A stretch of 64,000 nucleotides of DNA from Gammaproteobacteria bacterium (GTDB taxonomy: Bacteria > Pseudomonadota > Gammaproteobacteria > Pseudomonadales > Azotimanducaceae), in assembly GCA_009841615.1 (NCBI GenBank), contig VXLL01000029.1:1-64000 (forward strand), in the 5' to 3' direction. The notes under the pieces are model-generated. The model was not told the origin of the DNA and ran no database searches. It was given only the letters and a program-made list of their open reading frames with translations. How positions within the stretch are numbered: position 1 is the first letter of the stretch; the number at the start of each line of letters is the position of its first letter. A program made the position numbers and the translations under genes. This document shows, piece after piece, positions 46,229 through 56,036 of the stretch.

Positions 46229-47356
46229 ATGAATAAATTCTCATGTGGCTTAATTGTTGTAGCCTGCGTGACTTGCGTCAGTGGTTGTGTAGTCTTGTTA
46301 CCAAGTCCCACAGTCACGGATCATGCTGACAATCACGTTTTGATTGCGACACAAAAGCATTCTGATCTCACCAGTCGATGGGGTATGATCAAGATTTGTC
46401 GAGAGTTTTACCGACATTACGAGGATGCATTCGATGTCCTCATATTCGTGTATTTCAATCACGACGGAAACCTAGAGCATTGGGGTACGAATGTTGTAGG
46501 GCGAATGCTCACGGTAAGAAATGCCGAGAGGGGTACGGGCGAAAGAGTATTTGACCATGGAAGAACTGTTGGATCAGAAAGCAGACTCCGGGGGGTTGTC
46601 CAGTTATCGAGTGCCAACCAGATATTTGATGGAGCTCTATTACATGAACTGATGCATTTATGGGTTTCGTCGAACAGAGAAGTAATTCCAACGATGTATA
46701 GAGGTCATTGGGGCTTTAGTAGCGTTGCCGGACAACTAGGAGGCTTCCAACCTGACAAATTGTTGGATTTAGGGGATGGAAAGTACTCGGCAGGAGATTT
46801 CGAACCCCAGAAAGCCGACGGAACGATACCTTATAGTAAATTGGAAATGTATTTGGCGGGTTGGATACCACCGACCGAAGTACCAGATATATGGGTGGCG
46901 GAGGATGGTGCGTGGATGTACAGAGAACTTACTCCGGAGGTGAGGGCTGAGTGTGAGATTAAAGATGGCCCCTTTGCAGGTGAGTTGGATCACGACTGCC
47001 TCGTTCAAACTGACTCGACCGGTAACAAGATATTCACGGCTAGTGAGATTTCAATTTGGAACATTGAACAAGTAGTTGAAAAACTAGGTCCGCGTAAGCC
47101 CGATTATGAGCACTCACAGAAAGAGTTTCGCGTCGCGTTTGTGTTCGTTACCGACAGTGAAAATACTATTTCTCGTAGAGAATTAGATCGTACCAAGTCG
47201 TATATTGAAGAATTTACGGCAAGACGACCAATAACAGAGAAGTTAGAATTTACTGATTCAGAAACTACGGAACGTCTCTACATATACAACTTTTGGGAAG
47301 CGTCTAGCGGCATCGCTACTTTGGAAGCCGATGATCTTCAGGCGTATCGTCGATGA
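46229..47356 (+). CDS. HExxH metallopeptidase-like lipoprotein, copy 2
   Basis: 375 residues from ATG 46229 (ATG 46220 also in frame). Lipoprotein signal ending in lipobox VSGC. ALLHELMHLWV near residue 150 is the zincin motif, followed by RGHWGFSSVAGQLGGF and KLEMYLAGWIPPTEVPD, all shared with the 43622 product. An additional loop with two Cys (AECEIKDG…DHDCLVQ, residues about 240-260) is absent from copy 1 and may be a disulfide-bonded insert. Confidence 0.8.
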   Translation: MNKFSCGLIVVACVTCVSGCVVLLPSPTVTDHADNHVLIATQKHSDLTSRWGMIKICREFYRHYEDAFDVLIFVYFNHDGNLEHWGTNVVGRMLTVRNAERGTGERVFDHGRTVGSESRLRGVVQLSSANQIFDGALLHELMHLWVSSNREVIPTMYRGHWGFSSVAGQLGGFQPDKLLDLGDGKYSAGDFEPQKADGTIPYSKLEMYLAGWIPPTEVPDIWVAEDGAWMYRELTPEVRAECEIKDGPFAGELDHDCLVQTDSTGNKIFTASEISIWNIEQVVEKLGPRKPDYEHSQKEFRVAFVFVTDSENTISRRELDRTKSYIEEFTARRPITEKLEFTDSETTERLYIYNFWEASSGIATLEADDLQAYRR

Positions 47357-47489
47357 GGTTGTAATGTGCTCAAGACATCAGCTAATTCCGTAGTGGACCT
47401 GATTCAGTAAAGTACTGCAGTGCATAGGAATGAGTTCTAGTTCCATAGAGGCACAAAACACTTGCCAAAACCGAATAGACATAGAAGTT

Positions 47490-49427
47490 CTAACGTTCTT
47501 CTTCGTCTCGATTCAGAATGATGTCGACCCTCATTCGATCATCTTCAGTTAGGAATTCTTTGAGCTGATCGATCTGTTGGTCGGTTAGATCATTCGCCAT
47601 GGGTAAACCTTTCATGTGAATCGCCGTACTTGCCGCCTCTGACTTCAACTCTTGAGTTGGAAGTTCCTGAATTCCGGCTTCCAAACGACTAAAAGGAGTA
47701 CGTCTGCCGACACTAAATGCGAGAGTCTCAAGATACTCTTCTCGTTCGAGTTCCGATAATTGATTTCCTAAGTGAATGGCGTCAGCGATTCTGTCTTCTT
47801 TTTCCAACTCCCACGCCACGCTTTGATAAGCGTCTTTTCTTGACTCACCCTCGCGAACTCTGGGTAGTAGAGTCATGGCTTGATCTACATCGCTGAACGT
47901 AAGCCATTTCACCACGGTTGCTTCTAACCCAATCTCACCATCTTTTATCGGGGTCTGAACGGCAACTTCAAAAGCTTTTTCTGGTTCAGATTTAGCCCAA
48001 CTGATGAACACCTCGAGAAAGTAACTTTGTTTTAACGAATCTTGTAGTTGTGACTCATCTGAATTGATCCATTCAAGCGTTGCCATTGGATCTGTTTCAG
48101 CAGCATAGGAAATTATTTCCTGAATGGTATAGGCTTTCACCGAATATCCCGTAGAGAAGTCTTGATCGCTCCAATCACTTACATAAGGTAGAAACCTGAG
48201 TGCCTCAAATGGAGCGTCATACCACATACCCTGCGCGATGTTTAAATACGCTTGATCATGGTACTCAGACGGAATAACCTCCAACGAATGTAGTACAACC
48301 TCAGGTTTGCCGAACGACAAATGACGGATGATGTTTTGAGTCACTTCGTGTTTCACGCCCTTGAGATCCGGCTCACTCAATCTGGTCCAAAGAGCATCGG
48401 GATCTACCTCGAACCAAACTTCCGCAGCGGCAGAAAGCAAATCTACTTGAATGTTGTCGTTTAGTTGCACCACAAACTCAAAAACACGCTCGGGGTCGTC
48501 ATTTGAAATAATTTCTACAACTCTTTTGCGACTTATGTTCAGATCGAGTCGGTCTGCGAGTGACTCGGCACTCTGCGACAACTTGTCAAATAGCTCCAAA
48601 GCCGCAGGTAATGAATCTAAGCCTTCTGCCAAAACGTAGTTCGCGGCCTTGTGCCTCAATGGCAACAAAACTGAATCGTCACTTACATCGACATTTTCGA
48701 ACTCTTTTTCCAATTCTTTCCAAGACAATGCAGTCTCTGCTGTTTGTGACTGGGTGAGCAGATTCGAGAGATATTTCTCGTCGAAACCAATCTCGGTCCC
48801 GATCTCAAGAAGCTTGGTACGAGAAAAGAAATTTCTGCTGTCAATGAGTCCTTGAAAGCCTCGTTTTTTTAAACTATCTTCAAGTCCTGCTAAGAGTTTG
48901 ACAGCTTCCTGAATATGAACTCGATTCCCCTCACACATAACACCAAATAGAAGCGTTTTTGCAGTATTTACATCGAGCTGATTAAGCATTGTTGTCGCTC
49001 GATGTACGTTAACGCTGACTAGTTTCGTGAGTACGACACTCTGCATCCAACGCGTCGAGGTTATTGAGTTGAAGACTATTGGGTTGTCCAGACTGTCGAG
49101 AAACATTACTACTAAATCGTCCTCAGTTGCTTCATTAACAACGCGCAGTAAATCACGCTTGGAGCCAAAGATTTCGTCGCTTTCGCGCTGCAATTTTGAA
49201 CGGGAGGCTTTAGTTGCACTCGTACCAAATCGAGGTTGTAGCTCAGGGTTGATTGAAACGAACCCATCTTGATCCCCATGGTTATCTAGGAACTCAGCTG
49301 TGTTTTGTTCTATTTCTTGCGAAGTATTTTCCTGTTGCAGTAAGAGAATAGTCCCTAGTACACCAGCACACAAAATCAACCCACCAGTTAGAGTGGTTAC
49401 GAATATTAGTTTCCTAGATTCGCTCAT
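47490..49427 (-). CDS. Membrane-anchored solenoid protein (family B), second gene of pair
   Basis: 645 residues from ATG 49427. Anchor at about residues 7-30. The signature is divergent: LIDSRNFFSRTKLLEIGTEIG keeps the spacing but has lost RDDL. Repeats include TDPMATLEWINSDE, SEPEKAFEVAVQTP and VDQAMTLLPRVREGE; C-terminus LTDQQIDQLKEFL. The start lies 7 nt after the stop of 49435-51288, so the two are cotranscribed. Confidence 0.85.
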   Translation of the reverse strand: MSESRKLIFVTTLTGGLILCAGVLGTILLLQQENTSQEIEQNTAEFLDNHGDQDGFVSINPELQPRFGTSATKASRSKLQRESDEIFGSKRDLLRVVNEATEDDLVVMFLDSLDNPIVFNSITSTRWMQSVVLTKLVSVNVHRATTMLNQLDVNTAKTLLFGVMCEGNRVHIQEAVKLLAGLEDSLKKRGFQGLIDSRNFFSRTKLLEIGTEIGFDEKYLSNLLTQSQTAETALSWKELEKEFENVDVSDDSVLLPLRHKAANYVLAEGLDSLPAALELFDKLSQSAESLADRLDLNISRKRVVEIISNDDPERVFEFVVQLNDNIQVDLLSAAAEVWFEVDPDALWTRLSEPDLKGVKHEVTQNIIRHLSFGKPEVVLHSLEVIPSEYHDQAYLNIAQGMWYDAPFEALRFLPYVSDWSDQDFSTGYSVKAYTIQEIISYAAETDPMATLEWINSDESQLQDSLKQSYFLEVFISWAKSEPEKAFEVAVQTPIKDGEIGLEATVVKWLTFSDVDQAMTLLPRVREGESRKDAYQSVAWELEKEDRIADAIHLGNQLSELEREEYLETLAFSVGRRTPFSRLEAGIQELPTQELKSEAASTAIHMKGLPMANDLTDQQIDQLKEFLTEDDRMRVDIILNRDEEER

Positions 49428-49434
49428 AATCAAA

Positions 49435-51288
49435 CTACGGCTGGAGTAAGAAACGTACGCGTTCTAGGTTGGCTGGAACCACATGCTCGAGCATAGCTTC
49501 GACAGTTTCATCGGAAAGTCTATTCTCTTCATCTGCAGCTGAATGAAACAAGAGCACGAACTCGGCTACCTTAGAACGAGCTTTTTTAGTGGGTATGTCA
49601 GGAAGCACTTTTAGTATTCTTGTAGGAGACAATTCAGTAGCAATGGAAACAGCAATTTTGTCATAGTAGCGCGCTTGGAGTTTCTCGGGAAGTTGCTTCC
49701 CTAGTTCAATGGCCTTATCGGTCTTGTGCCTCGTAACAAGTATTCCTGCGACAGATTCATAGGTAGTGAGTTGGGTGTTTCCAGGTCGAACTCTTGATAA
49801 CAAGAGAATAGCATGATCAATTTCAAAGTTTGACAGTTGCTCAATTACGATAGCTTCTAAACCTACGTCCTCGTCTTCCCGAATCGGTAAGCTCAAAGCT
49901 AAATCAAAAGCTCTATCAGCATCTTTAACGGTCATCTTTTCTAAAAATGAACGAAGCAAGAGAATTCGGTAATCTTCAATTTCTGCACTCGATGCAAGCC
50001 ATTGAAAGGTCGCTTCGATATCAGATTTCATCCATGAGTCTGCAATCGCCTGAGCTGCCTGTTCCTGTTTCGCTAAATCAGTAATTTTTGGCAAGACTAG
50101 TAACGCATCTTCGATTGACGTCTCAGACAATATTTCGACAACACTCTGTCTCGCGGTGTTTCTGAGTTCGATAGGGAAATCTGATATCGTGGTCTCAAAG
50201 TCATATGGGTCTTGCTGAACCCATGCAGAGACAACTCTCTCTTGCAAATCGTCGCGAACAGCAGAAGGTACTAATAGACTCACGCGAGATAGGGCGGTCT
50301 CAGGGTCAGTGATTGCCCAGGTGTCGACGACCACTGCTAGCATCGTCCCAAAAACATCATTCGGAGTATCTAGCGCAAAGTTGTATGCCGTTTCAGGATC
50401 GTTCAACGCTATCTCTGTCAAAAGGTTCTTTTTAAGCGCGTATTTCAATGTTGGACTGGTGATTGAATCAAGCAAATCATGAACCTCATTCGCGCCGTGT
50501 AAGTCGAGCATTGCCCTTGCTATTGCTTGGATTCGCTCAAAATTATCCTCTTGATGAATCGTCGGATCTTCGATTAAACTCCTCCACGCTTGCTCTGGAT
50601 CAGCCAAATCTAGTTCCAGCTGACGGGTAGCTAATGCTCTTTGCACATAAGCTTCATCCCCAAGTTTCACGCCCACGTCCGCTAGGGTTGGCGCTGGCAA
50701 GCTTAGACTAGCATCGACGATCCCTCTAAGTGCTATTGGGTGCACGGAATCTACTTGTGTACTTGCAAATTCGACTGCTTCATCAAAATCTAAGCTCGCC
50801 CATGCATGCATCATTCCATAAAGCATGTTCTTTGCGTCGTCTAACGGAAGTGATTCATAGAAAGAGACTGCTTTGTCGAGGTTTATCGGTGCTAAACGAT
50901 CACCAATTAACGAAATGAGTTCAGATTTCCAATGGCTATTTTCATTGGTATAGCTTCTGTTTGTCGCTTGATCGAACAAGTCTATGAGTTTCGCTTCATC
51001 GGCTATACTGATCAGATCGTAAGCAGCGCTCAAACGACTGAGATCGTCCGAGTAATTGCGAAAGATATCTTCAATGGAATTGACTCTGGATGCGGTGAGC
51101 GAAGAAGAGTCAGTTGATTGTTGTTCGAGTTCCCGATGTGTTGAGTTGAGCACGTTCGTGTTAGTTGTTGTGGACTTTTGCGGATTGACAAATGGAGAAT
51201 AGAGCAACACGAGTGCTATGATTCCACCACAAACACCGACAGCTAAGGACCTAGGATGAGCTATAGTTTGTCTCTTCGAACGATGCAT
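49435..51288 (-). CDS. Membrane-anchored solenoid protein (family B), first gene of pair
   Basis: 617 residues from ATG 51288. Anchor at about residues 13-33 (SLAVGVCGGIIALVLLYSPFV). Signature weakened to IVDASLSLPAPTLADVGVKLGDE. Repeats: NDPETAYNFAL, TDPETALSRVSLL, DIEATFQWLASS, DADRAFDLALSLP, ending with LSDETVEAMLEHV. Leads an operon with the 47490 gene. Confidence 0.85.
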   Translation of the reverse strand: MHRSKRQTIAHPRSLAVGVCGGIIALVLLYSPFVNPQKSTTTNTNVLNSTHRELEQQSTDSSSLTASRVNSIEDIFRNYSDDLSRLSAAYDLISIADEAKLIDLFDQATNRSYTNENSHWKSELISLIGDRLAPINLDKAVSFYESLPLDDAKNMLYGMMHAWASLDFDEAVEFASTQVDSVHPIALRGIVDASLSLPAPTLADVGVKLGDEAYVQRALATRQLELDLADPEQAWRSLIEDPTIHQEDNFERIQAIARAMLDLHGANEVHDLLDSITSPTLKYALKKNLLTEIALNDPETAYNFALDTPNDVFGTMLAVVVDTWAITDPETALSRVSLLVPSAVRDDLQERVVSAWVQQDPYDFETTISDFPIELRNTARQSVVEILSETSIEDALLVLPKITDLAKQEQAAQAIADSWMKSDIEATFQWLASSAEIEDYRILLLRSFLEKMTVKDADRAFDLALSLPIREDEDVGLEAIVIEQLSNFEIDHAILLLSRVRPGNTQLTTYESVAGILVTRHKTDKAIELGKQLPEKLQARYYDKIAVSIATELSPTRILKVLPDIPTKKARSKVAEFVLLFHSAADEENRLSDETVEAMLEHVVPANLERVRFLLQP

Positions 51289-51734
51289 GCGGTTATCTTA
51301 GGTAATCGAGTATTGTTTCCATGCGACCACATGCACCGAGTCCCCATTGCGGAAATACTACTTCGTCGTTTTGGATCTTGGGCTGTGCTAGAGTAATGTG
51401 AGATTCCAGGTTTGTGGCTAATTGAATCGCCCCACGTTTTTTCCTAATTAGTGTAAGTTCACGACGGATTGTTTTCAGTACACGTACTGGTTAACAGTAA
51501 AACCGTGTCATATTGTTTCTACACAGTCCATCGCTTCTCCTCCTCGAAGTGTCAAGCTCATTGACACACCACGAAATTAGCCTGCGTGCGGTGTCGCAGT
51601 TGTCGAATCTTGTATCTTTAGTCATACTCATTCTTTAGTACCCGTATTTTCGATCGTCCAGTACTGCACAGGACTAATGAAATCTCAGTCGATCTCTATC
51701 ATAGAAGACTTGTACGACAACAGAGGTTCAAATC
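51289..51734. other. Divergent spacer with two small palindromes
   Basis: CAGTAC-AC-GTACTG at 51476-51489 and GTGTCAA-GCTCA-TTGACAC at 51549-51567 are perfect inverted repeats of operator size upstream of the 51735 gene. AGAGG at 51722-51726 is its ribosome site. No gene. Confidence 0.4.
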
Positions 51735-54700
51735 TTGTTCAACGTTCTGTTCAGGAATCAAGTCAAACTCATCGCACAGCAATCCCTCTATTGGGGAACA
51801 GCGTTAGTTTTGATCTTACTTGCCCTCGCGCTTTACAACTTGTACTTTGTCGATCAAGCGACAACCTTTTGGGACGGCGAGACATCTCCTCCCGCTCGTT
51901 ACATGATCATCTATTTGGGTGGAATACCACTTGTACTCATGATGTTGGTTTCCTGCTTTATAAGCACTCGCACATACTCGAAAGAATCTCACGTCAAGAT
52001 TCAAGAGGTACTGTTTACGAAACCTTTCGGAAATCTAGTGCATGCTTTGAGTTCGACTCTAGCGACAACTCTCTTCTGCACACTTCCAATCGTAGGGTTT
52101 ATTGCATGTGTATATGTGGGTTCCTTCGCGCAGAATTGGTTCAATGCCGATGTGTTTGAGCCCTTTGAATTGGCGAGCACGTGTATGTTCTTGGTGTTCA
52201 CTACGTTTGTATCGCTCTATTTTGTCAGTTTGTTGTCTTATTACGTCTACTATGCGATCAGAATCCCGATATTGAGTGTTCTCGCTAGTACGGCGATCAC
52301 AGTCGGCATCATCTACTTACTGACACGAGTCACATTTAATCAGTTCGTTCTTTACAAGTTTTTGCCTCTTGTGGGCGACGTAGCCTCCGACATGGTCGCG
52401 GACAATTTTGACATACTCGATTACTCTAGATTTTTCGCCTTTATTTGCCTTTGTGCAACTTTGGTGGTTGGAGCAACTTGGATTTTGTCGCGCTGGGATC
52501 AACGGGAAACGTCGCGTATCTTGCTGAGTGGATTTCTTGGTGCAATCACTTGTATTGGATTTGCCATCCTATTCTTGAGTTGGTTCAATCAAAACTCAAA
52601 CATCCAGAAGTGGCAGCAACATGCCATTGAAGCAAAAGACGGCATCACACTGGACGTACAAATGGTGTCTGGTAGCGTTGTGATAGAACCGGGAAAGAAC
52701 ATTGAGGCCAACATTACTATCACCGGAACGTTGGACGACAACATTGGTGTAGATGATCAACTGCTCTTTTGGCTCAATCCAGGCTTTAAAGTTCACGGTG
52801 TTCAATTGGACGATAGAGAAGTTCAGTTTGATGTCGACGCGAGCAAACTACTTGTGAATTTAAGCAACGAGAAGACCAAGGATGAACTCGTAGAGATGAC
52901 CATTAAATATCGAGGAAGGCCAAACACGCGATATGGATATCAAGATACTTCTCTCGATATTGCCAACACTCCCTATTGGGATCAATTGATTTCCTACTTT
53001 GGGATGAGTCCGGGAATTTTTGATCGAAAATACGTTGCGCTTCCGTATGCGACGCATTGGTTACCAACCTCGTCTCTACGGACAAAGAACGGCGCGAGTA
53101 GTGCTGATTTTGTTGAAGCAGATTTAAGCATCACTATTCCAGCGGATTGGCTTGTTTTCCTTTCCGGTAGTACCTTAGAAGAAGTGCAACCCACGGATAT
53201 AAATAAACGCACCGTACGAGTCGCGACTCAGCACCCCCTAGCTGGGCTCAGTTTATACGCCAGCGATTTAACTAAGTATTCGACAGAATTAGATTCCGTC
53301 GATGTCGATGTAACTTTGGAGCTGTATGCGTCTGATCGCCATATTAGTATGTTGCGGGAGAAAGCAGATTACGAGACATATTTACAGATTTTCGAAACTT
53401 GGTTTGTTGAATCACTCACAACGGCGCAAGACTTAGGACAGTCATTTCCCTGTGACACATTTCGTTTAGTGGCCGTTCCAAGTGATCTACGAGTATATAA
53501 CGGCGGTATTTTCTTGGACTCTTTAATCACCCAACCGTGTACGTATTTGTTACGAGAGCACGGTCTGTTTGCCACAACCAACTATCGGGTAATCGGTGGA
53601 GGGGACAGTACGTGGGCGTATCGTTCGCAACTCGAAGGTTATTTTGGAACTCGTCACAATGGCGAAAATCTAGTTCAAGACCTACCCAACCATTACTTTG
53701 AATTTCAAACGGGCTTCTTAGGTTTAGAAGGTAGTCTGTTCAAAAAAGTACTGTCATACCTTCACAATCACGCGTGGTCTCGAATCGCACCGAATCCGTC
53801 GGCTTACAGCTCCAGTATTTTCTTTCCAAGTGCGATGAACATTAAACAGTTATCCCCAAAGGCTGAATACCGTGCAAGAATACACAGCATGCCCATGGAT
53901 GAAGAAATGCGTACGTCCATTGTCAATAGCGAAGTAAGTCTCAGAGAGGGCTTGACCTACTATGTCAAACGGTACATTCGACATATCGACCAAACCGATT
54001 ACGTCTTTCAACATTTCTTGGAAAGTGATGCTGTGTTAAACATCGCCATTCGGTACAGCTTGCAAGAGTTAGCTAGTCTTGAACCCAGTGCGATAGTTCA
54101 AGAAGCTATTCGATTACGTTGTATGGCTCTCGCAGAAAAACTCTATCGAGGGCTTGGTCGAGCAAACTCACGTGTATTTTTGCAAGAAATATCGAACAAT
54201 TTTCGACACCAAAATGTGTCAGTTTCGGATGTATTCGACATAGCCGAATCGCTCGAACTGCCTGTGAAAGAGATTGTTGCAGGCTGGTTTGATCAGACGG
54301 ATCAGTTTAACTTTTCTTTTTCTTCCGCAACCGTTTCGAAGCACGTAAATCCTGATACCCAAGAGAACTACTATCAAGTAAGATTTGCGGTCGTGAATGA
54401 GGGAAAAACAGCGGGAGTGTTTCGCTCGAGTCTGCGGGTTGCTCCGGACGCAACAGAATATCTCTCCGCCTCTAATCCCGAGGAACAACGCAGGCTTGGA
54501 CTTTCAAATTTGAGCAATGCCGGTTTCGGATCCGGACCTAGTTTCGTTATACCGACCGGTAGTACACGCGAAGTTGGGATAACATCAACGACGCTACCGT
54601 ATCGGATCAATCTTACATCATCGGATGTGTCTTATGTAAATGCAGTAAGTTTGATTGTTCGCCCAGACCCTTCGGTCATAGAGTCTACAGAGCAAGCTCC

Positions 54701-55244
54701 TTTTGTAGGTACCGGTCCCAGCACTTGGGCACCGGATCCAATGCTAGGTGTCATCATCGATGACACGGACTTAATTTCACAACCTGAGGATGATGGTGTC
54801 ATAACCTACGATAAAAACGTGGAACGCTTTGACTTTGGAGGAGCGTATGGAAGTGCGCGAAAGTCTTTCATATACACGGAGCATTTGAAATCTGCTCGAG
54901 TAAATGTTGAGGCTGAATTACCGACTCGTGATTCATGGCAAATCGAGATCCACGTCCCAGACATTCGAGGTGCTTATAACATCGGTCACCGACAAAGACG
55001 CATGATGGTAGCAGGTCGAACGTACTTCAAGGGAAAGTTTGAAGGTGAGTACGAAGCAATAATATCAAGCGGTGGGAATGAAGTGAATCTTGAATTTGAA
55101 ATAGCGGACAGTGACTACGGCTGGGTGCGGATTGGCGTTGCTGAGTTAGATTCTGGTCCGACGGCGATCTCTATTGTCCCCAAATCGGGTACAGAACAAT
55201 TGTTTTTTGATGCCCTACGCTTTGTTCAGTCTACAGAAAAATAA
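51735..55244 (+). CDS. ABC-2 permease fused to degenerate M1 peptidase-like domain
   Basis: 1169 residues from TTG 51735, with AGAGG 8 nt upstream. Residues about 1-295 carry seven or so membrane segments in the ABC-2 permease pattern. Residues about 310-850 resemble the M1 aminopeptidase fold: beta-sandwich (TLDVQMVSG…), YVALPYATHWLPTS, IPADWLVFLSGS, FRLVAVPSDLRVYNGGIFLD. The zinc motif HExxH and GxMEN are absent; the region where HExxH should lie reads YRVIGGGDSTWAYRSQLEGYFG. The C-terminal 130 residues end in a golvesin-like sheet (GWVRIGVAELDSG…FFDALRFV). No ATPase gene adjoins, so it may serve with a distant ATPase or act as a non-catalytic receptor. Confidence 0.8.
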   Translation: MFNVLFRNQVKLIAQQSLYWGTALVLILLALALYNLYFVDQATTFWDGETSPPARYMIIYLGGIPLVLMMLVSCFISTRTYSKESHVKIQEVLFTKPFGNLVHALSSTLATTLFCTLPIVGFIACVYVGSFAQNWFNADVFEPFELASTCMFLVFTTFVSLYFVSLLSYYVYYAIRIPILSVLASTAITVGIIYLLTRVTFNQFVLYKFLPLVGDVASDMVADNFDILDYSRFFAFICLCATLVVGATWILSRWDQRETSRILLSGFLGAITCIGFAILFLSWFNQNSNIQKWQQHAIEAKDGITLDVQMVSGSVVIEPGKNIEANITITGTLDDNIGVDDQLLFWLNPGFKVHGVQLDDREVQFDVDASKLLVNLSNEKTKDELVEMTIKYRGRPNTRYGYQDTSLDIANTPYWDQLISYFGMSPGIFDRKYVALPYATHWLPTSSLRTKNGASSADFVEADLSITIPADWLVFLSGSTLEEVQPTDINKRTVRVATQHPLAGLSLYASDLTKYSTELDSVDVDVTLELYASDRHISMLREKADYETYLQIFETWFVESLTTAQDLGQSFPCDTFRLVAVPSDLRVYNGGIFLDSLITQPCTYLLREHGLFATTNYRVIGGGDSTWAYRSQLEGYFGTRHNGENLVQDLPNHYFEFQTGFLGLEGSLFKKVLSYLHNHAWSRIAPNPSAYSSSIFFPSAMNIKQLSPKAEYRARIHSMPMDEEMRTSIVNSEVSLREGLTYYVKRYIRHIDQTDYVFQHFLESDAVLNIAIRYSLQELASLEPSAIVQEAIRLRCMALAEKLYRGLGRANSRVFLQEISNNFRHQNVSVSDVFDIAESLELPVKEIVAGWFDQTDQFNFSFSSATVSKHVNPDTQENYYQVRFAVVNEGKTAGVFRSSLRVAPDATEYLSASNPEEQRRLGLSNLSNAGFGSGPSFVIPTGSTREVGITSTTLPYRINLTSSDVSYVNAVSLIVRPDPSVIESTEQAPFVGTGPSTWAPDPMLGVIIDDTDLISQPEDDGVITYDKNVERFDFGGAYGSARKSFIYTEHLKSARVNVEAELPTRDSWQIEIHVPDIRGAYNIGHRQRRMMVAGRTYFKGKFEGEYEAIISSGGNEVNLEFEIADSDYGWVRIGVAELDSGPTAISIVPKSGTEQLFFDALRFVQSTEK

Positions 55245-55256
55245 TGGTTTAATGTA

Positions 55257-55913
55257 CTATTCTTCGTTAGCCGAGTCTTTGTCGGGCTTCGACTCGACCG
55301 ATGATTTCAGCAACGACTGTAAGATTTCTTCGACCGGCGGCTCATGGATGTACTCATTCGAATATGTGCCGCCTACGTGATCATAGTGAATTTGGAGTGT
55401 CGAGAACTTTTTTGTAAATATTACTTTGTTGTGGGAATCGATTAAAACCACGCCAGGAATAATTTTCTCCTCTTCCTGTTTGTCCAATACCACAACACCA
55501 AATTCTCGCGCACTTTCTAGATGACGATCTGAGAGTAGGGGGTATTTCAATTTAAGTGACCGTTTATTTTTCTTGTTCGCTTTGATTTCGTCTTTCGTTA
55601 TGGCAACAATTGTGAATCCATCATCGGCAAACTGTTCCAAATGCTCTTGCACGTCAGACAGTAATTGATCACGAAAAACACTTCGATGATCGCAGAAAAA
55701 CACTAGTAGCCCCTCTTTGTCACCGCGAAGATCAGCGATTGTTCGGTTCTTTCGAGCCGTATCCTCTAAGTCAATAGTAGGTGCGTCTGAACCAATTTCA
55801 GGTCCCCATCCGTCCTCTTGTTCTTCCGATTCGGCGAACAGAGGTAGTTGTAGAAACAAAGCTAACACTACCGATATACCGAATATTCCTAATCTTTTCA
55901 AAAACACTTGCAC
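55257..55913 (-). CDS. Exported peroxiredoxin/AhpC-TSA-like protein lacking the active-site cysteines
   Basis: 218 residues from GTG 55913. Signal peptide KRLGIFGISVVLALFLQLPLFAES. The AhpC/TSA-like core is recognisable: IGSDAPTIDLEDTARKN, GLLVFFCDHRSVFRDQLLSDV, GFTIVAITKDE, YPLLSDRHLESAREFGVV, PGVVLIDSHNKVIF. The position of the usual xCPxC or PxxxTxxC site reads DHRSVF; the only Cys lies three residues before His-Arg. A redox-dead or altered relative is likely. It ends 12 nt from the convergent 51735 gene. Confidence 0.75.
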   Translation of the reverse strand: MQVFLKRLGIFGISVVLALFLQLPLFAESEEQEDGWGPEIGSDAPTIDLEDTARKNRTIADLRGDKEGLLVFFCDHRSVFRDQLLSDVQEHLEQFADDGFTIVAITKDEIKANKKNKRSLKLKYPLLSDRHLESAREFGVVVLDKQEEEKIIPGVVLIDSHNKVIFTKKFSTLQIHYDHVGGTYSNEYIHEPPVEEILQSLLKSSVESKPDKDSANEE

Positions 55914-56036
55914 GTCACTTCGCTAATCAAAATCCGATCTAGAAAGTAAAAGGGATACTGCTCTTCGATTATATCTTCGCCATGCGGCATTAATGAGCTT
56001 GCCTCGTTCAAAAATAAGTCGTCATATAATTTTTCT

